DNA of 64,000 nt. Origin: Bacteroidaceae bacterium. Its GTDB lineage: Bacteria; Bacteroidota; Bacteroidia; Bacteroidales; Bacteroidaceae. Each line of letters opens with the position of its first letter. Positions within the stretch are counted from its first letter, which is position 1. The notes beneath the pieces are model-generated. The model did not search any database. It had not been told where the DNA came from and was given only the letters and a program-made list of their open reading frames with translations. The DNA lies in assembly GCA_017642425.1 (NCBI GenBank), contig JAGCPB010000039.1, positions 1 through 64,000 on the forward strand. The letters are read 5' to 3'. A program made the position numbers and the translations under genes. This document shows positions 53,044 through 62,963 of this stretch, one piece after another.

Positions 53044-55410
53044 ATGAAAAAAAATTTGATTCTTGCCGTGGTGGCCCTCATGTCGCTCTCATGTTCATCC
53101 CAGAACGATGACCTTAAACTGTGGTATGACGCACCTGCACAACAATGGACCGATGCCTTACCGCTGGGTAACGGACGTCTGGGTGCTATGGTATTCGGTA
53201 CTCCCGCCCAGGAACGCATCCAGATAAATGAAGAGACTATCTGGGGCGGTGGCCCGCACAACAACGTGAACTATGCAGCCAAGGACGGACTGGATGAAAT
53301 CCGCCAGGCTCTTTGGGAGGGACGCCGTTCCGATGCACAGGCTCTCTGTGACCAGTACATATCATCTAAGAGCGCACACGGAATGCCTTACCAGACCGCA
53401 GGCTCGCTGATGCTGGATTTTGAAGGGATCACTGATTTTACCGACTATTACAGGGAACTTGACATAGCAAAAGCCGTTGCCCTGACACGTTTCAAGGCAA
53501 ATGGTGTGGAATACACTCGCGAGTGCTTTGTTTCATTCCCTGACCAGGTCATAGCATTGCGCCTTACAGCATCCGCCAAAGGTGCGCTCTCATTCAAGGC
53601 CAGTTACAACCTGCCGTACCGCGAGGACCGCATCCTGGGCCGCTCAGCCCAGATTGACGGCAAACAGGCCACGATGACCATATCCTGCAAGGGTGATGAC
53701 CATGAGGGAATTGAGGGCAAGATACGTTTTACAGACAAGACCCTTATCATACCTGAAGGCGGAAGCATGACGGCCGATGACAACAACGTGACCGTAAACG
53801 GAGCAGATGCCGTAACCATTTACATTTCAATAGGCACCAACTTTGTGAACTACCAGAGCGTAAGCGGTGATGAGAACAAGGCCGCCGACCGATGGATGGA
53901 GCCCTTTGCCAAGGGTAAGAAGAAATATGCCGCCGTGCTGGCCGATAACATAAAGGAGTATCAGAAGCAGTTCGGCACGGTTACATTGGACCTTGGCACC
54001 AACAATCAGGCAAAACTGCCCACCAACCAGCGCGTTGCCCAGTTTGCAACCACCTTTGACCCGCAGCTGGTAACCCTCTATTTCCAGTTCGGACGCTATC
54101 TGCTGCTGTGCTGCTCTCAGCCGGGAGGTCAGGCCGCCAACCTGCAGGGTATCTGGAACGAGAGCCGTCAGGCTCCGTGGGACGGCAAATATACCACCAA
54201 CATAAACGTTGAGATGAACTACTGGCCTGCATTCGTATGCGGCATCCCACAGACGTTTGAGCCTTTCCTGCAGTTGGTCAAGGATTGCGCCGAGCACGGA
54301 AAGGAAACCGCGCAGATGTACGGCTGCCGTGGCTGGACCCTGCACCATAATACAGACATCTGGCGTTCAACCGGATCTGTTGACGGTGCATACAACGGAA
54401 TGTGGCCTACAGGTGCCGCCTGGTTCTGCCAGCAGATATGGGACGGCTACCTGTTCAACCAGGACCGCAAGTATCTGGAGGAGATCTATCCCATTATGAA
54501 GAGCGCCTGCGAGTTCTTTATTGACTTCCTGGTGGCTGAGCCTGTATCAGGTCACAACTATCTGGTGGTTGCACCCTCTTATTCACCTGAGAACGCTCCG
54601 CATGTACAGGATGTGCTGGGCAAGGGTAACATAACCACAGTATTCGGTGCCACTATGGACAACCAGATGATGGCTGATTTGTTTGGAAATATGATTGATG
54701 CAGCCGCCCTGATAGGAGAGAAAGATGCTGAGTTCGTAAAGACGCTAAAGGATATAAAGAGCCGTCTGGCTCCCATGAAGATAGGCAGTTGGGGACAGTT
54801 GCAGGAGTGGTTTGAGGATTGGGACGACCCAAAAGACAACCACCGTCACGTCTCACATCTGTGGGGCATGTACCCGGGCCGTCAGATCACTGCCGACGGC
54901 ACACCGGACCTGTTCAAGGCCGTACGTACCAGTCTTGAGGCACGCGGTGACGAGTCAACCGGCTGGTCAATGGGCTGGAAGGTCTGCCTCTGGGCCCGTC
55001 TGCTTGACGGCAACCACGCCTACAAACTGATTCAGGACCAGATCAAACCCGCAGGAGGACGCGGATTCGGAGGACGCGGAGGTACATACAACAACCTGTT
55101 CGATGCACACCCGCCATTCCAGATTGACGGAAACTTTGGCTGCACAGCCGGTATTGCCGAGATGCTTGTGCAGAGTCACACCGGTAAGGTGGTGCTCCTG
55201 CCCGCCCTGCCCGATGTATGGAAGGACGGCACGGTCAAAGGCCTGCAGTGCCGCGGCGGATTCATTCTGGATGAACTGACCTGGAAAGACGGAAAACCAG
55301 CAACAGTAAAGGTTCGCTCCACGGTAGGCGGCAAGCTGGACATTGCATGGAACGGCACTGACAAGAGCGTTGACACCAAGGCCGGTAAGGTTTATGAGGT
55401 GAAATTCTAA
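53044..55410 (+). CDS. GH95 glycoside hydrolase (alpha-L-fucosidase/galactosidase), lipoprotein
   Basis: 788 residues with a lipobox (MSLSC). N-terminal domain DALPLGNGRLGAMVFGTPAQ and INEETIWGGGPHNN are the family opening. The (alpha/alpha)6 barrel holds YTTNINVEMNYWPAFVCG with the key asparagines and, near the end, WKVCLWARLLDGNHAYK with the conserved aspartate. GH95 inverting enzymes remove alpha-1,2-fucose or alpha-L-galactose, e.g. from xyloglucan or xylan side chains. It is the first gene of a plus-strand run with the porin-like gene. Confidence 0.93.
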   Translation: MKKNLILAVVALMSLSCSSQNDDLKLWYDAPAQQWTDALPLGNGRLGAMVFGTPAQERIQINEETIWGGGPHNNVNYAAKDGLDEIRQALWEGRRSDAQALCDQYISSKSAHGMPYQTAGSLMLDFEGITDFTDYYRELDIAKAVALTRFKANGVEYTRECFVSFPDQVIALRLTASAKGALSFKASYNLPYREDRILGRSAQIDGKQATMTISCKGDDHEGIEGKIRFTDKTLIIPEGGSMTADDNNVTVNGADAVTIYISIGTNFVNYQSVSGDENKAADRWMEPFAKGKKKYAAVLADNIKEYQKQFGTVTLDLGTNNQAKLPTNQRVAQFATTFDPQLVTLYFQFGRYLLLCCSQPGGQAANLQGIWNESRQAPWDGKYTTNINVEMNYWPAFVCGIPQTFEPFLQLVKDCAEHGKETAQMYGCRGWTLHHNTDIWRSTGSVDGAYNGMWPTGAAWFCQQIWDGYLFNQDRKYLEEIYPIMKSACEFFIDFLVAEPVSGHNYLVVAPSYSPENAPHVQDVLGKGNITTVFGATMDNQMMADLFGNMIDAAALIGEKDAEFVKTLKDIKSRLAPMKIGSWGQLQEWFEDWDDPKDNHRHVSHLWGMYPGRQITADGTPDLFKAVRTSLEARGDESTGWSMGWKVCLWARLLDGNHAYKLIQDQIKPAGGRGFGGRGGTYNNLFDAHPPFQIDGNFGCTAGIAEMLVQSHTGKVVLLPALPDVWKDGTVKGLQCRGGFILDELTWKDGKPATVKVRSTVGGKLDIAWNGTDKSVDTKAGKVYEVKF

Positions 55411-55435
55411 AGAACAAACAAGACCAAACCATAAA

Positions 55436-56662
55436 ATGAAGATCAGATCACTGTCATGGCAGGTTCTCGCTGCAGGCCTGCTGTTAACACAGGGCGTGAC
55501 AGCCCAGGAGAAGGCGCAGATAGAGTGGTACGGATTCGTAGCCGCACAGTCCTATTTTGAGACCCGGGCAAGCGCATCGGGAGCAGGAGGATTCCTATAC
55601 CAGTACCCGCTGGATGAGAGAATAGAGAGCATTGAGACATCCGATGACCTGAATGCCAGGCCGCAGGCATCATACTATGGCGCCATGGCCCGGTTGGGCT
55701 TGAACCTGAAGGGTCCGCAGGTATGGGGAGCCACAAGCAGGGGAAAGATTGAGATAGAGTTCTCTGGATTCTCACAGACCGCCAACCCCATCCTATACCG
55801 TCATGCCTTCATGGCATTGGACTGGGATGCCGCCACAATGACTCTGGGACAGACCTGGCATCCCATGAATGAGATGTTCCCGCAGACCGTGAGCATAGCC
55901 ATAGGAGCACCTTTCAACGCACTGAACCGCTCACCTCAGTTCAGATATGACAAATACTTTGGTTCAGAGAATCATTTCAGGTTGAGTGCCGCCGCCATAT
56001 TCCAGTATCTGAACGCTTCAACCGGCCCCGAGGGCAGGACCAACACCTATCAGAAAGACGCCTGCATACCTGAATTCTATCTGGGCGCCGATTTCAGTTC
56101 AGAAGGATTCATGTTCGGAGTAGGTGCCGAATGGCAGCGGCTGGCACCCAGGGTGTCAACCCCGTCGGGTAAGAAGGTGATAGAGAATGTTGACGGTTTT
56201 GCCGGTATGGTACAGACCAAATATGAGCAGGGTGCATTCTCATGGAAAGCCAAGGCCCTGCTTGGTCAGAACATGTCAAACCTGGGTATATGCAGCGGTT
56301 TCGGCACAGCTCTCATGGAGAACGGTGATCTGGAATGGCAACCTCTGACCGCCCTCTCCACCTGGACCCATATCAGCTATGGCACAAAGGTCAAGGGAGG
56401 CCTGTTTGGCGGTTATATGAAGAACCTAGGCGGCAAGGAAGGAGCATCATTCCAGCAGATTTACGCCATCGGAGGCGGCAATCTGGATGCCATGTACCGC
56501 GTAGCTCCCAATATCACCTACAACATAGGAAATCTGAACCTGGGTTGCGAGTATGAGTTGACAAGCGTGGCATACGGTACATGCCAGCCGCGCGGAAACG
56601 TGGCTGACAGTCACTGGATAACCAATCACCGCGTGCTGCTGTCTGTCTTGTACAATTTCTGA
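55436..56662 (+). CDS. Outer-membrane porin-like beta-barrel protein (DcaP-like)
   Basis: 408 residues with a signal peptide (cut after GVTAQ). Long alternating beta segments fill the chain (RGKIEIEFSGFSQ, HAFMALDWDAATMTLGQTWH, WKAKALLGQNMSN), and it ends with an aromatic residue (VLLSVLYNF) as expected for an outer-membrane barrel. It resembles DcaP-type porins found beside sugar or acid uptake genes. It sits 25 bp after GH95, so it may pass released sugars inward. Confidence 0.75.
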   Translation: MKIRSLSWQVLAAGLLLTQGVTAQEKAQIEWYGFVAAQSYFETRASASGAGGFLYQYPLDERIESIETSDDLNARPQASYYGAMARLGLNLKGPQVWGATSRGKIEIEFSGFSQTANPILYRHAFMALDWDAATMTLGQTWHPMNEMFPQTVSIAIGAPFNALNRSPQFRYDKYFGSENHFRLSAAAIFQYLNASTGPEGRTNTYQKDACIPEFYLGADFSSEGFMFGVGAEWQRLAPRVSTPSGKKVIENVDGFAGMVQTKYEQGAFSWKAKALLGQNMSNLGICSGFGTALMENGDLEWQPLTALSTWTHISYGTKVKGGLFGGYMKNLGGKEGASFQQIYAIGGGNLDAMYRVAPNITYNIGNLNLGCEYELTSVAYGTCQPRGNVADSHWITNHRVLLSVLYNF

Positions 56663-56738
56663 TCCAGCCCGTTCCAATAAGTATCGGGTCAGGACAAAAA
56701 GAGAAAACGGGTGATAGAAAAATATCAGCATTTTTGAT

Positions 56739-56746
56739 TACCTTTG
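56739..56746 (+). promoter_or_regulatory. -7-like box of xylB
   Basis: TACCTTTG, matching TAnnTTTG, 51 bases before the xylB ATG. It suggests xylB and GH8 form a separate transcript. Confidence 0.45.
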
Positions 56747-56797
56747 TTTGTCCTAAACCAAGGCAACATTAATTACAATCAATATAAAAGGAAAAGT

Positions 56798-58273
56798 ATG
56801 TATCTGTTAGGTTATGACATAGGCAGCTCTTCAGTAAAGTGCAGCCTTGTAGATGCCCAGAACGGCAATTGCGTAGCAACGGCGTTCGCCCCCAAAAGTG
56901 AAGCACCCATTAAAGCAGTCAACCCCGGTTGGGCTGAGCAGAACCCTGAGGATTGGTGGTCATACCTGAAAGAGGCCACTGCCGCAGTTCTCTCACAAAG
57001 CAATGCCGATGTAAAGGACATCAAAGCCATAGGTATCTCCTATCAGATGCACGGACTGGTATGCGTGGACAAGCACCAGAAAGTGTTGCGTCCCGCCATC
57101 ATCTGGTGTGACTCACGCGCCGTCAGCATAGGCGAGACCGCATTCCAGGACCTGGGCCGCTCACAGTGCCTGACACACCTGCTCAACACCCCCGGTAACT
57201 TTACCGCCTCAAAGCTGGCATGGGTAAAGCAGAACGAGCCCAAGATTTTTGACAAGATTGACAAGATAATGCTCCCGGGTGACTACATCGCAATGCGTCT
57301 TACCGGTGAGATAGCAACCACCATATCGGGCCTGAGCGAGGGCATGTTCTGGGATTTCCAGACAGGCGAGGTGGCAGGATTCCTGCTTGACTACTACGGC
57401 ATACCGCGCTCATTCATACCCAAGATAGTTCCCACATTCGCCGAGCAGGGCCGCCTTACAGCCGCAGCTGCAAAGGACCTTTGCCTGGCCGAGGGCACAC
57501 CCGTAACCTACCGTGCCGGTGACCAGCCCAACAACGCCCTGTCACTCAATGTATTCGAGCCCGGTGAGATTGCATCCACCGCTGGTACATCGGGTGTGGT
57601 ATACGGCGTTAACGGTGAGATAAGCTATGACCCCAAGTCAAGGGTGAACACCTTTGCCCACGTAAACCACAAGACCGGATTCAACCGTCTTGGAATACTG
57701 CTCTGCATAAACGGCACAGGTATCCTGAACGCATGGATGAAACGCAACATCGTACCCGAGGGCGTAGGTTATGCCGAGATGAATGACATTGCCGCCCAGG
57801 CCCCTATAGGTTCTGCCGGTGTATCCGTACTGCCGTTCGGTAACGGTGCCGAGCGTGTGCTTGAGAACAAGGAGCGCGGATGCAGCTTTAACGGCGTGAA
57901 CTTTAACATCCACAACCGTTCGCATCTGATACGTGCCGCCCAGGAGGGTATAGTGTTCTCTTTCAAGTACGGAATAGAGATAATGGAGGATATGGGTATG
58001 CCGGTTAACAAGATACATGCAGGCAACGCCAACATGTTCCTTAGCCCGCTGTTCCGTGATACACTGGCCGGAGTTACCGGAGCCACCATTGAACTTTACA
58101 ATACAGACGGCTCAATTGGCGCAGCCAAGGGTGCAGGTATGGGAGTCCATATCTACAATGACCACAACGAGGCATTCGCATCCCTGCAGAAGATCCGCGT
58201 CATAGAGCCCAAGGCATCCGATATGCCCGCATATGACGAGGCCTACCAGCGTTGGAAATCATACATACAATAA
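56798..58273 (+). CDS. xylB: Xylulokinase
   Basis: 491 residues, FGGY carbohydrate kinase. It starts MYLLGYDIGSSSVKCSLVDA with the phosphate-1 motif; GISYQMHGLVCVD and IIWCDSRA bind the sugar; STAGTSGVVYGV and GAAKGAGMG form the nucleotide site. It phosphorylates D-xylulose for the pentose phosphate pathway. xylA is not in the window. GH8 follows after 18 bp. Confidence 0.93.
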   Translation: MYLLGYDIGSSSVKCSLVDAQNGNCVATAFAPKSEAPIKAVNPGWAEQNPEDWWSYLKEATAAVLSQSNADVKDIKAIGISYQMHGLVCVDKHQKVLRPAIIWCDSRAVSIGETAFQDLGRSQCLTHLLNTPGNFTASKLAWVKQNEPKIFDKIDKIMLPGDYIAMRLTGEIATTISGLSEGMFWDFQTGEVAGFLLDYYGIPRSFIPKIVPTFAEQGRLTAAAAKDLCLAEGTPVTYRAGDQPNNALSLNVFEPGEIASTAGTSGVVYGVNGEISYDPKSRVNTFAHVNHKTGFNRLGILLCINGTGILNAWMKRNIVPEGVGYAEMNDIAAQAPIGSAGVSVLPFGNGAERVLENKERGCSFNGVNFNIHNRSHLIRAAQEGIVFSFKYGIEIMEDMGMPVNKIHAGNANMFLSPLFRDTLAGVTGATIELYNTDGSIGAAKGAGMGVHIYNDHNEAFASLQKIRVIEPKASDMPAYDEAYQRWKSYIQ

Positions 58274-58291
58274 TAAGCCAAATTACTGACA

Positions 58292-59578
58292 ATGAGAAAA
58301 TTCAAGACTATCGCCATTGTAATGGCAGCCTTTTGCGCAATCATTGGCGTAACCGCCGCCTGCGCTACTTACAAGAAACTGAAACCAGCCGAGAAAGGAT
58401 ACGCCGAAACCGGTAAGTACCGCAACTACCTTAAGGAACTGGGTTACTCACAGAAAGAGATTGATGACAAAATCCAGACCATCTTCTCAACCGTATTCGA
58501 GGCTGAAGACGGCTCATACCACGATGTAGACGTTGAGGTTGACGGCAAGATCGTAAAGATGGGTTATGTATCGGACGTAAAGAACAATGATGTCCGCACC
58601 GAGGGTCAGTCTTACGGAATGATGATAGCTGTACAGCTTGACAAGCCGGAACTGTTCAACAAGATATGGCGCTGGTCAAAATACTACATGCGCCACAATG
58701 AGGAGGGCCCGTCGCACGGTCTGTTTGCATGGTCATGCCGTACCAACGGCCGCCGCACATCAAACGGATCAGCCAGTGACGGTGAGCTCTACTATGTGAC
58801 CACCCTGCTGCTGGCATCACGCCGCTGGGGCACTTTTGAGGAGTTCAACTACCTGGCCGAGGCTCAGGAACTGCTTAATGACCTCTTCTCAAAGGACGGC
58901 ACGGGTGGTGTTACCAACATCATCAACATGGAGCACAAGCTCATCAACTTCTGCCCCGATACCCGTTCAAACGAGTGGACCGACCCCTCATACCATCTGC
59001 CCGCATTCTATGAAATCTGGGCCGAGACCGCAAAGGACGGCCGTGAGGACCTGTACCGCGAACTGGCTGCCAACGCACGTGAATACCTGCACCGCGCCTG
59101 TGACCCCGAGACCGGTATCAACCCCGACCAGAGCCAGTTTGACGGCACCCCCAACCGCGGAAGCGAATTCCACTATGATTCATGGCGTGTGCCTATGAAC
59201 ATTGCCATGGACTTTACATGGTACCACAAGGATGCAGAGTGGCAGACTGAATATGCCAAGAAGTTCCAGAAGGCTATTGTAGGCCGTTATGGCGTAACTG
59301 AGTTCCCCGATCAGTTTGCTCTGAACGGTGATGTATCGGCCCGTCCCATGGGTGGCGGCCGCTGGCGTCCCAACCTGCGTCACTCAATAGGTTTTGTAGG
59401 CACCATGGCCACCACAGCCCTGATGTGTGAGAGCGAATACAACGAGGAGCTGGTACGTCACATGTTCAGCATGGAGCACAAGCCTTATGATGACGGCTAC
59501 TATGACGTATATTATGACGGTCTGATCTACCTCTTTGCCCTGCTGCACCTGAGCGGTAACTACCGCATGAACTGGTAA
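58292..59578 (+). CDS. GH8 reducing-end xylose-releasing exo-oligoxylanase-type enzyme
   Basis: 428 residues with an N-terminal signal segment, possibly a lipobox (VTAAC). The (alpha/alpha)6 barrel carries the general acid glutamate in DVRTEGQSYGMMIAV and aspartate in GSASDGELYYVTT. With xylB next door, the Rex-type activity (cutting xylose from the reducing end of xylo-oligosaccharides) is more likely than endoglucanase. Length and start agree with that group. Confidence 0.88.
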   Translation: MRKFKTIAIVMAAFCAIIGVTAACATYKKLKPAEKGYAETGKYRNYLKELGYSQKEIDDKIQTIFSTVFEAEDGSYHDVDVEVDGKIVKMGYVSDVKNNDVRTEGQSYGMMIAVQLDKPELFNKIWRWSKYYMRHNEEGPSHGLFAWSCRTNGRRTSNGSASDGELYYVTTLLLASRRWGTFEEFNYLAEAQELLNDLFSKDGTGGVTNIINMEHKLINFCPDTRSNEWTDPSYHLPAFYEIWAETAKDGREDLYRELAANAREYLHRACDPETGINPDQSQFDGTPNRGSEFHYDSWRVPMNIAMDFTWYHKDAEWQTEYAKKFQKAIVGRYGVTEFPDQFALNGDVSARPMGGGRWRPNLRHSIGFVGTMATTALMCESEYNEELVRHMFSMEHKPYDDGYYDVYYDGLIYLFALLHLSGNYRMNW

Positions 59579-59600
59579 TGACAGATTGCCAAGACTATAT

Positions 59601-59639
59601 GAGCGTCTTGCCACCACGGTAGGGGCGCTCTTTTTTTTA
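59601..59639 (+). terminator. Terminator after the GH8 gene
   Basis: GAGCG and CGCTC with extra G/C pairing between form the stem, followed by TTTTTTTTT. Confidence 0.75.
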
Positions 59640-59793
59640 TGCCTTTATTCTTAAAAAATGTGTGAATCCGTGTTTACTTTTCATAAATAATGATTATCTT
59701 TACGCGCTATAATGCGGTAAAGTGTACAGATATAGCGCACAGACCCTGTTAAAGCATAGACCTGATTGGACTAAATAATTAATAACCAAACAT

Positions 59794-62058
59794 ATGAAAA
59801 TCAACAAGAGATTCTTCGGAAAGTCTGCCCTGACCGCAGCCGCAGCCATCCTGATTGGTGTCACTATGTCATGCACCGATATATGGAGCGAGCAGCACCC
59901 GGGCACTTATTACACTAACAACGGTGAAACCATCGCTGACTATCTGAACGGAAAAGTTGAGGACCACGGAAACTACTCCTACTTCATTGCCATCCTTCAG
60001 AAGGCAGACCTTTGGGGCCAGATGAGAACCTACGGTACATACACCTGCTTTGCACCCAATGATTCAGCCATGCAGATCTACTTTAATCAGAGAAGAGAGG
60101 AGGCCACCAATGATTCTCTCAAGAGCATCTTCCTGAATCTTGAAAGTGTCCTTGCAAACAAGAAGGTATGTGACACCATTGCCCGCACGCACATTTTCAA
60201 CAACCTGATGTTCGCGTCAGACCTGAACGGTAACGGCGTGCTCCAGCATCCCAATATGCTGGACCGTTATGTCACCTACAACTCTTTTGCAGATTCAGTA
60301 CCTGTATATGCTGATGACGGCGTAACTGTCCTTAAGGCTAAGGACGGTTCAGACTCCATCATGGTAAAACTGAGATACCTCATCAACATGCAGGCCACGC
60401 TCACCAAGTCTGATGATACCGTTCAGAACGGTGTGGTACACAAGATTGACAAGGTTCTGCGTTCATCAAACCAGTTCATTCCCGGTCTGATGAAAGAGAA
60501 CCCCAACCTGTCAATATTCTACTCCGCTTTGGTAATCACAGGCCTTAAAGACACCCTGGAGCAGTATTATGATGACACCTATCCTGAAATTGATTATGAG
60601 TGGACCGAGCAGGCTCTACGTGACGGTTACAGTGGCATACACAAGAATGAGACCGCATTTGAAACCGGCGATAACGCTGACCGCATCGCTATCCCTGAAA
60701 AGAGAGAGTTCAAGTTTACAGTCTTTGCAATGCCTGATACAGCTCTGGCCAATTACAGTGATGAATACTGGACAGGCGGTATTCACAATGTGACTGAACT
60801 GCGTCAGTACGCAGAGAAGGTTTACCCCGAGGGAGCTGGTCTGCCTGACTCCGTAAGGGCAAGTTCACTCAACAAGTTCCTCTCTTATCACATACTACCC
60901 TGCTGGCTCTCTTATGACCAGTTCAACACCAGCCAGAAAGAGATCATCCAGCGTCGTCTGTACCTTAAGGAGTATGATGTTGAGGATTTCTTTGAGACAA
61001 TGCTCCCGCACTCAATCATGCGTATAAGCACACCTTACCCGGGTGGCACTGCAGAGAAGCCCCTTGGCATATTCATAAACCGTAAAGGCACACAGGAGAT
61101 AGGCCTTGTGTCTGAGGGAATCAGAATTGCTCAGGATGCATCAGAGTACAACCTTGAGGGAGGCATAACCAACATCTGCGTGAACGGAGGTTACCATTAC
61201 ATCAACAAGCTTCTGGTTTATGACACATTCACCAGAGAGACCGCGCTCAAGTGCAGAATGAGAATCATGTGCTGCACACTGTCACCTGATTTCATCAACA
61301 GCCGTGGACGTGGACGTCTTAACGGTGATCCCTCAAACGGTGGTGTCAAGAACATAGACAAGATGGTTAAGGCATATAAGGTTGGATTCTGCAAGAACTT
61401 TGAGTGGGTTGATGAGCAGACCAAGTTCTTTGTCAGATACCGTGACAAGTCATTTGGTACCGTATATGGTGATGAGATTACTGTACGCGGAAGCTATGAC
61501 ATTGCTTTCCGTCTGCCACCTGTTCCGTCTGACGGTAACTATGAGATCCGTGTATGGAACAATTCACTGGCCAGCAGCCAGGGTCAGAATGACCGTGGTA
61601 TAGCACAGTTCTACTTCCACCAGTATAATCCCACAGTAGATGCTGCAACATATTGGCGTAACTGGGACTGGACTCCTGAGGGAATTCCAGTTGACTTGAG
61701 GCTTGGAGGTACTGACGCCCGTATTGGTATGGTTGCCGATGATGATGACAGATACAGCTCCATGACCACATCACAGAAGGCCCAGGCCATATATCTGAAC
61801 GACAGAGCAATGCGTATTCGCGGATATTTGAAGGCTATTGATTCTTACACCAAATCACAGTCTACGGACAATACCGGAGATCCTATACGTGGAGATGACA
61901 ACTGCTACCGCAAGATCATTTGCAACGAATACCTTAGAGCCAACAATGACTATTACATCCGTATGCGTCAGGTTTATGAGGATGACGGCGTATTCCCGTT
62001 CAGTTTCATAGAGATTGTTCCTAAGAGCATCTATGAGGCTAATGAGGACCAGCACTAA
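59794..62058 (+). CDS. Fasciclin-domain lipoprotein
   Basis: 754 residues with a lipobox (VTMSC near residue 27). Two FAS1-like regions are seen: about 40-230 (FIAILQKADLWGQMRTYGTYTCFAPNDSAM) and about 245-470 (FTVFAMPDTALANYSDEYW ... ILPCWLSYDQF). The remaining C-terminal 280 residues look beta-rich and carry a possible carbohydrate-binding or discoidin-like fold. Bacteroidota FAS1 lipoproteins are surface proteins often near sugar uptake systems. The region 59,640-59,793 before it is AT-rich and holds a weak -7-like TATCTTTA. Confidence 0.85.
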   Translation: MKINKRFFGKSALTAAAAILIGVTMSCTDIWSEQHPGTYYTNNGETIADYLNGKVEDHGNYSYFIAILQKADLWGQMRTYGTYTCFAPNDSAMQIYFNQRREEATNDSLKSIFLNLESVLANKKVCDTIARTHIFNNLMFASDLNGNGVLQHPNMLDRYVTYNSFADSVPVYADDGVTVLKAKDGSDSIMVKLRYLINMQATLTKSDDTVQNGVVHKIDKVLRSSNQFIPGLMKENPNLSIFYSALVITGLKDTLEQYYDDTYPEIDYEWTEQALRDGYSGIHKNETAFETGDNADRIAIPEKREFKFTVFAMPDTALANYSDEYWTGGIHNVTELRQYAEKVYPEGAGLPDSVRASSLNKFLSYHILPCWLSYDQFNTSQKEIIQRRLYLKEYDVEDFFETMLPHSIMRISTPYPGGTAEKPLGIFINRKGTQEIGLVSEGIRIAQDASEYNLEGGITNICVNGGYHYINKLLVYDTFTRETALKCRMRIMCCTLSPDFINSRGRGRLNGDPSNGGVKNIDKMVKAYKVGFCKNFEWVDEQTKFFVRYRDKSFGTVYGDEITVRGSYDIAFRLPPVPSDGNYEIRVWNNSLASSQGQNDRGIAQFYFHQYNPTVDAATYWRNWDWTPEGIPVDLRLGGTDARIGMVADDDDRYSSMTTSQKAQAIYLNDRAMRIRGYLKAIDSYTKSQSTDNTGDPIRGDDNCYRKIICNEYLRANNDYYIRMRQVYEDDGVFPFSFIEIVPKSIYEANEDQH

Positions 62059-62161
62059 AAACAATAAGACTACGGTGTTTGCCGTAGTCTTATTGTTTTA
62101 AATTGAAAAGTGAAAATTGAAAACAATAAATCCTTGCAGGTCCTGCAAGGATTTATTGTTT
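62058..62161. terminator. Two back-to-back palindromic terminators
   Basis: Hairpin 1: arms at 62058-62075 and 62082-62099, 18 perfect base pairs ending TTATTGTTTT. Hairpin 2: arms at 62121-62140 and 62142-62161, 20 perfect base pairs with a one-base centre. Both begin AAACAATAA and end TTATTGTTT, so each can stop transcription in both directions between the convergent genes. Confidence 0.85.
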
Positions 62162-62961
62162 TATCTTGATCTGTACGGATTGTTTGTACCGGGACCGAAC
62201 TGAGGTCCAAAAGGAGTGGTCTGCTGAGGATAACCTTGCTGTCCCTGAGGCCCGAACTGAGGACCATATCCCGGACCGAACTGGTTTTGGGGGCCGAACT
62301 GGTTTTGGGGGCCGAACTGGTTCTGCGGACCAAACAGCTGGCGGTGCTGCATCCAGATGCTGTCACGCTCCTGATAACGCCGCCTGCTCTCCTGCATGCG
62401 GCGGACCATGGCGGTATCGGGCTCACCCCAGTTGCGCCAATAGTTCTCCCACCACCGCTGCTGCTGTTCATTGGCCTGCTGCATCTCACGCTGACGGAAA
62501 CGCTGGAAATCAAACATGTGTGGCTGCATCATGAACTGAGGGTTCATCTGATTCCACTGTCCCATCATCTGGAACTGCTGCTCGGTATGCTGGCGGTTCT
62601 GCTCCGACCACTGCCCCCAGACCTTCTGGCCGAGTTCCCACTGGGCAACACCTACTTTCTGACGGGTTGAGTCAGGCAGAGCCTTTTCCAGCTTCTGCAT
62701 ATAATCATTGTTGATAGTCTGCCAGCGCTTCATATAATCACGTGACTCCGGTTTGAGTTCACGGTTCAACTTGGCAAGCTGCTCATTGTATTCAATGTAC
62801 AGTTTGGCAAACTTATCATACTCTTTCTTGGTAAGATTGGCGTTCTCCTTTATGAAACGCAAGGACGCATTAATCATCTGCTCATCCCTGTCCTGGGCCT
62901 GGATAGGCTGGTAAAGGAACAAGCCGGCAAGGATAAGTAATGCCGTCCAGCGTTTTTTCAT
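62161..62961 (-). CDS. Secreted protein with glutamine/methionine-rich coil and FGPQNQ repeats
   Basis: 266 residues with a signal peptide (cut after PIQAQ). The first half is helical and charged (about 25-130), similar in style to periplasmic Spy/CpxP or DUF-type proteins. The middle is rich in Q, M, R, W. The C-terminal 60 residues are low complexity: FGPQNQ three times in a row (18-bp DNA units at 62276-62329), then variants of FGPQ and GYGPQ. The function is not known. It is third in an operon with an ECF sigma factor and small membrane protein. Confidence 0.75.
   Translation of the reverse strand: MKKRWTALLILAGLFLYQPIQAQDRDEQMINASLRFIKENANLTKKEYDKFAKLYIEYNEQLAKLNRELKPESRDYMKRWQTINNDYMQKLEKALPDSTRQKVGVAQWELGQKVWGQWSEQNRQHTEQQFQMMGQWNQMNPQFMMQPHMFDFQRFRQREMQQANEQQQRWWENYWRNWGEPDTAMVRRMQESRRRYQERDSIWMQHRQLFGPQNQFGPQNQFGPQNQFGPGYGPQFGPQGQQGYPQQTTPFGPQFGPGTNNPYRSR
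62276..62329. repeat. 18-bp tandem repeat within the secreted protein gene
   Basis: CCGAACTGGTTTTGGGGG is repeated at 62276, 62294 and, with three changes, 62312. It encodes the FGPQNQ units; copy number could vary by slippage. Confidence 0.85.
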
Positions 62962-62963
62962 AA

